Source: Prunus persica
Lineage: Eukaryota; Streptophyta; Magnoliopsida; Rosales; Rosaceae
Length of the DNA stretch: 64,000 nucleotides
Assembly (NCBI RefSeq): GCF_000346465.2
Contig: NC_034016.1
Location: forward strand, 22,436,442-22,500,441
Reading direction: 5' to 3'
Notes under the pieces: model-generated
The model's input: the letters and a program-made list of their open reading frames with translations, nothing else
Told to the model about the DNA's origin: nothing
The model's database searches: none
Shown here: positions 59,937-64,000 of the stretch, in pieces
Position numbering within the stretch: position 1 is the first letter of the stretch
How the letters are laid out: each line of letters starts with the position of its first letter
Translations under genes and position numbers: made by a program

Positions 59937-61910
59937 ATGTCGCACTTTCTAAGACGATCCACACCCACTCAACACCAGCACCAGCACCAACACTACTCGC
60001 TCTGTCTCCAAAGCCACTTACTTTACTCTCAATCCCACCCAATACTAGTCTCAGATGCCCACCTTTACCGCCGGCTCACCCCCTCGCTACGCTCTGTCTG
60101 TCAGGGGCCAAGGTCTGGACGAGAAAAACGACGTCGTGGAGAGCAAAGGTGCCTTCCTAGTGGTAGCACTCTGCCCCTGCCTGGTTTGCTTCATTTTCCT
60201 CCTCATCGTAATTTCCATCATTCTCATTGTCAAATTCCGTTTCTTTTGCCACACCCCACTTCACTCTTTGCTCTACAAGAAAAATTGCTAACACCCACAC
60301 TTTCCCATTTTACAATTCCAAGATTGGTGGTGGTGCCCAATGTTCACTTACTAGGAAATGTGGTTGGTATGGAATATCCTCATAGGATTAGGGGATTTTC
60401 TAGTGCCACCGCTGGTGGTTCGGATTCTGATGCTGAAATTGATAGTGAGGACGAGGCTAGGGGTGAATGGGAAGGTAATGACGGTTTTCATGCTAGTTCT
60501 AGTGGGGACCCGGAAGAGGTTGATAGGGTATGCAAGGTGATCGATGAATTGTTTGCCTTAGATCGGAATATGGAGGCGGTTCTTGATGAATGTGGCATTC
60601 ATTTGTCGCATGATTTGGTTGTGGCCGTGTTGATACGCTTCCAGCATGCTAGAAAGCCCGCCTTTCGATTTTTCTGTTGGGCGGGGCAGAAGCCAGGGTT
60701 TGCCCATGATTCGAGGACTTATAATTCGATGATGAGCATTTTAGGAAAGACTAGACAGTTTGAGACCATGGTGTCCCTGCTTGAAGAAATGGGAGCCAAA
60801 GAACTTTTGACAATTGAAACATTTGTGATTGCTTTTAAGGCTTTTGCTGCTGCCAAAGAGAGGAAGAAAGCTGTTGGCATTTTTGAGCTGATGAAGTTGT
60901 ACAAGTTCAAAGTTGATGTCAATACTATTAATTGCTTCCTTGATACTCTTGGAAAGGCAAAGCTGGGAAAAGAAATGCAATTGCTTTTCGAGAAGTTGAA
61001 AGGGAGGTTTACACCAAATTTACAAACTTACACACTACTGCTCAACGGGTGGTGCAGCTCGAAGAATTTAATGGAGGCAGGGAGGGTGTGGAATGAGATG
61101 ATTGACAAAGGATTTAAGCCTGATATTGTTGTGTATAATGCTATGCTTGGAGGGTTGTTGAGGGGTCACAAGAGGTCTGATGCTATCAAGTTGTTTGAGG
61201 TCATGAAAGCCAAGGGTCCGTCACCCAACGTTAGAAGCTATAGTATTATAATTCACGATTTCTGCAAACAAAAGAAGATGAAAGAAGCAGTTGACTCTTT
61301 TTACGAAATGCGTGGATCTGGGTGCCAGCCAGATGCTGTGGTTTACACATGCCTAATCACAGGGTTTGGAAATCAAAAGAATATGGAAATGGTTTATGAA
61401 TTGTTGAAAGAGATGAAGGAAAACGGTTGCACTCCTGATGGGAAGACTTACAATGCCTTGATAAAATTGATGACAAGGCAGCAGAGAATGCCAGATGATG
61501 CAGTGAGGATATACAAGAAGATGATCCAAAATGGCGTTGAGCCATCGATACACACTTATAACATGATCATGAAGTCTTATTTTCAGATGAGAAATTATGA
61601 TATGGGTTGTGCGGTATGGGATGAGATGATTCAGAAGGGGTGTTGCCCTGATGATAACTCATACACTGTTCTCATTGGAGGTCTCATTAGTCAGGGAAGA
61701 TCAGGGGAGGCCTGTAAATATCTAGAGGAAATGATAGAGAGAGGAATGAAACCTCCTCAGCTTGATTTCAAGAAGTTTGCAGCCGACTTCTCCAGAGCTG
61801 GGAAACCTGACATTTTTGAGGAGCTTGCTCAAAAGATGAAGTTTGCTGGTAAATTTGAAGTCTCCAATGTCATTGCAAGGTGGGCTGAGATGGTGAAGAA
61901 AGGGATATAG
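59937..61910 (+). CDS. P-class pentatricopeptide repeat protein, probably mitochondrial
   Basis: An intronless 657 aa protein. PPR proteins bind organellar RNA and aid its processing, stability or translation. The N-terminal 200 residues are low-complexity (Gln/His run, then Ser/Pro/Leu-rich) and probably include an organelle targeting peptide. The acidic stretch GGSDSDAEIDSEDEA follows. From about residue 240 there are roughly ten 35-residue PPR units, for example FKPDIVVYNAMLGGLLRGHK, PNVRSYSIIIHDFCKQKKM, PDAVVYTCLITGFGNQKNM and PSIHTYNMIMKSYFQMRNY. No E, DYW or SMR domain follows, so it is P class. The layout resembles the Arabidopsis At3g62470/At5g14820 mitochondrial group (memory, moderate confidence). 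The ATG at 59937 is the first in frame; an overlapping upstream ATG at 59925 gives only an eight-codon uORF. Targeting to mitochondria is inference. Confidence 0.9.
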   Translation: MSHFLRRSTPTQHQHQHQHYSLCLQSHLLYSQSHPILVSDAHLYRRLTPSLRSVCQGPRSGREKRRRGEQRCLPSGSTLPLPGLLHFPPHRNFHHSHCQIPFLLPHPTSLFALQEKLLTPTLSHFTIPRLVVVPNVHLLGNVVGMEYPHRIRGFSSATAGGSDSDAEIDSEDEARGEWEGNDGFHASSSGDPEEVDRVCKVIDELFALDRNMEAVLDECGIHLSHDLVVAVLIRFQHARKPAFRFFCWAGQKPGFAHDSRTYNSMMSILGKTRQFETMVSLLEEMGAKELLTIETFVIAFKAFAAAKERKKAVGIFELMKLYKFKVDVNTINCFLDTLGKAKLGKEMQLLFEKLKGRFTPNLQTYTLLLNGWCSSKNLMEAGRVWNEMIDKGFKPDIVVYNAMLGGLLRGHKRSDAIKLFEVMKAKGPSPNVRSYSIIIHDFCKQKKMKEAVDSFYEMRGSGCQPDAVVYTCLITGFGNQKNMEMVYELLKEMKENGCTPDGKTYNALIKLMTRQQRMPDDAVRIYKKMIQNGVEPSIHTYNMIMKSYFQMRNYDMGCAVWDEMIQKGCCPDDNSYTVLIGGLISQGRSGEACKYLEEMIERGMKPPQLDFKKFAADFSRAGKPDIFEELAQKMKFAGKFEVSNVIARWAEMVKKGI

Positions 61911-62214
61911 AGAAGAGATCCTATTGATAATGGTGGTCAGTGAATGTGAGTTACTTCATGAAGATCCATGATACTTGGCCTCAAAGATGGCATAGGAGGC
62001 ATCCTGGTTATACTTGGCTGCCGAACTTTTAGCATGCATCAACAACTTGTTGGGTTGAAAAGCCACAGTTTCTGTTTTATATTATTATAGTTTGTGCACT
62101 TGTATCTTATTTGCCTATTTGGTCCTATTTGGTGTTATAATTTGTTCAGATTTATGTACTTCAGATGTATCACTTGATTTGTATATACTTTTTAGGTTTT
62201 AGGTTTATGTACTA
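61911..62214. other. PPR 3' UTR and junction with the CKI1-like pseudogene
   Basis: AT-rich, with no repeats or target duplication recognised at the point where CKI1-like sequence begins. Confidence 0.5.
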
Positions 62215-64000
62215 ATGGCTTTCCCGCAAAGTTTATTGACCGGCCTTGTTCATAAGAATTGCAAAGTGGCACTCATCCTCCTTATTGTAATGATTATTAT
62301 TATGGTTGTCTTCATATTCAGCTATATTTTCCTAATGCTTAGTGCGGGGAGACGAGAGATGCATCTTTGTGTCACACTGATAAAGCAAATGGAGGCAACA
62401 AGCAGAGAGAGAGTATGAATAAAAGTCTTGCATTTACTACTGCAAGCCATTATGTTCGTGCTGCTCTAGCCGGAATTACCAGTTGATCGAGATATCTTAC
62501 GATGAAGTTGCCCCAAGTTCTGAATTAGAAACAAATTTAAGACAAATGGATTCTTGTACAAGGGACCTGTTAGGTAATTGTAAGTAGTCTCAATGATCCA
62601 TTAACCTCAACTAGTGGTAGTATATGTAACTGTTCATGCATGATGCATATGATTTTCTTTGTCTATAACTCAATAACATGTAAATAATGCTAAATATATG
62701 TAACTGTTTGGTAGGCATATTGAACTCTATTCTTGATACAAGTCAAATTGAAGCGGGCAAAATGCAACTGGAAGAAGAGGAATTTGAGGTGGCCCATTCT
62801 TGAAGATGTGGTCGATTTGTATCATCCTGTGGGTGTAAGGAAAAGCATAGATGTGGCGTTGGGTCCTTATGATGGCTCCGTTATAAAGTTTTCGAGAGTG
62901 AAAGGTGACATGGGAAGACTTAAGCAAATATTATGCAACTTAATAAGCAATGCTGTCAAATTTACTTCGGAAGGACATGTAGCAGTCCATGCTTGGGTGG
63001 AAAACCCCAGTTTTAAGAACTCCATAGTTGCTTCTGACAGGAACATTGGTGTTATGAGACAATTGTTGTGCTTTTTTAACAAGAACATGAAAGCAAAAGC
63101 TGACAGGGAAACAATGAATGTGGTCCAAAACGGTTCAAATTATTTGGAATTTGTATTTGAGGTGGATGATACAGGGAAGGGAATTCCTAAGGAAAAGCAA
63201 ATATCAGTATTTGAAAACTATGTCCAAGTCAAAGAAACTGCTCTTGGAGAAGGAGGTACTAGCTTAGGACTTGGTATTGTTGTAAGCAATCAACATCAAT
63301 TTTATATACTTTTCTTTTTACTTGGAAACATGCCTTTACATGTTTGTGTTTGTGTGTATATTACTTGGCTAAACAGACTGATTTTTTGGAATATTCATGC
63401 CTGCTCACATGCTTGATATACATCTCCTTGTAAATTTTGCACTATAGGTACGTTTGATGCATGGAGAAATACGAATTGTGGACAAGGAGATTGGGGAACG
63501 AGGGACATGCTTCAGGTTTAATGTTCTCCTAGCGGTATCTACTGCATGTGAGATTGTCTTTAAAGATAACACAAAATAAGAGGACATTGAAATGGGATTT
63601 GGCCCGAGTACTTATGATGACAGGTCAAATCTACATTTGGGGATAGCAGCCACTCGCACTCCTAGTACTTCCGGGCTAAGCATTCACGCACCAAGCCCCA
63701 GATTGAACATTCGAATCCCAAGTCCTAGAATTGAGGGATCAGGATCCTTTGTCGTACTGTTGATTAAGAATAAGGAGCGCGGGAGAATTTCACAAAAGTT
63801 CTTTGAGAATCTTGAGATAAAAGTATTGGTGGCAGAACATTGAGAGCAACTTCCTCATACTCTAGAGAAAATAAGACATAAGGGGTACCATTCTCGTCAT
63901 CATAGTTCTTCAGGAATATCCGAGTTGGGTTTGCAAGATTGCTTGACACGCAACCCCAAGAACAGAGCAAAGGAAGTGCCTTTGATCAGCGCCATAGATG
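62215..64000 (+). pseudogene. CKI1: 5'-truncated, frame-broken copy of histidine kinase CKI1
   Basis: The fragments follow the order of CKI1, a hybrid histidine kinase acting in cytokinin-type signalling and female gametophyte development (family knowledge). In order: a transmembrane helix then SAGRREMHLCVTLIKQMEAT (from 62215), the phosphoacceptor region SLAFTTASHYVRAALAGI (H box; Asp after His is Tyr), ELETNLRQMDSCTRDLLG, and after an intron (62574-62714) NSILDTSQIEAGKMQLEEEE. The GHKL ATPase boxes come next: NLISNAVKFT (N), VDDTGKGIPKE (G1) and GGTSLGLGIV (G2, usual Gly replaced by Ser). A last exon starts at 63448 (MHGEIRIVDKEIGERGT) and runs off the window. Breaks: frame changes near 62395, 62485 and 62795, a stop at 62801-62803, TAA at 63577-63579 and TGA at 63841-63843. 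The extracytoplasmic sensor region is absent. A functional protein is not possible from this copy. Confidence 0.85.

Noticed and set aside
60055..60291. 78 aa ORF inside the PPR N-terminal region in another frame
   Set aside because: The overlapping PPR frame is continuous and has ten repeats; the 78 aa hydrophobic ORF is a by-product of T/C-rich sequence.

Overview
The window is a stretch of nuclear chromosome from a eudicot plant. Genes are split by many short AT-rich GT..AG introns, the intergenic DNA is rich in (TA)n and (GA/CT)n microsatellites and small transposons, and all recognisable proteins are closest in pattern to dicot families. A rosid, and within it Rosaceae (Prunus-like), is my best guess from the look of proteins and repeats. 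That guess is inference. I see no bacterial, organellar or viral segment, no CRISPR array and no complete tRNA or rRNA gene.

Layout, left to right: (1) 177-2342 (+), 3' part of a plastid class-3 lipase gene (PLIP2-like), cut by the window edge. (2) 4065-5719 (-), a TMEM205/DUF4149 membrane protein with a MITE in its second intron. (3) 5720-7271, a divergent promoter region holding a diverged direct duplication, each copy with two G-boxes. (4) 7272-12321 (+), a ten-exon BRCT + PHD-finger nuclear protein. (5) 12322-17811, repeat-rich intergenic DNA. (6) 17812-20521 (-), a TPR protein with a J-like segment whose family-conserved C-terminus lies in a different frame. (7) 20522-27380, intergenic DNA with a fold-back MITE and microsatellites. 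(8) 27381-31104 (-), a GH3 beta-xylosidase (BXL2-like). (9) 33537-33935, a second MITE copy. (10) 34089-34676 (-), a DUF4228/PADRE protein. (11) 35893-37400 (-), the COPII GTPase SAR1. (12) 38789-39711 (-), a universal stress protein. (13) 39833-45960, intergenic DNA with two tRNA-derived SINE-like pieces, a MITE and a 1.06 kb PIF/Harbinger-like element. (14) 45961-50077 (+), a RING-CH membrane E3 ligase (PIT1-like) with nested transposons in intron 5. (15) 50760-59433 (-), the mismatch-repair gene MSH6, 21 exons reconstructed in frame. (16) 59937-61910 (+), an intronless P-class PPR protein divergent from MSH6. (17) 62215-64000 (+), a decayed 5'-truncated copy of the histidine kinase CKI1, running off the right edge.

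The genes are ordinary housekeeping or cell-wall genes and do not form one pathway. The gene set does match, from memory, two Arabidopsis segments that descend from one ancestral segment (around At1g02610-At1g02660 and At4g02070-At4g02110), so the window seems to keep an unfractionated ancestral order. I found no novel multi-gene system. The items most worth checking are the duplicated G-box promoter, the frame-disrupted TPR gene, the CKI1 pseudogene, the recurrent poly(A)-type micro-insertions, and the transposons with clear target-site duplications.
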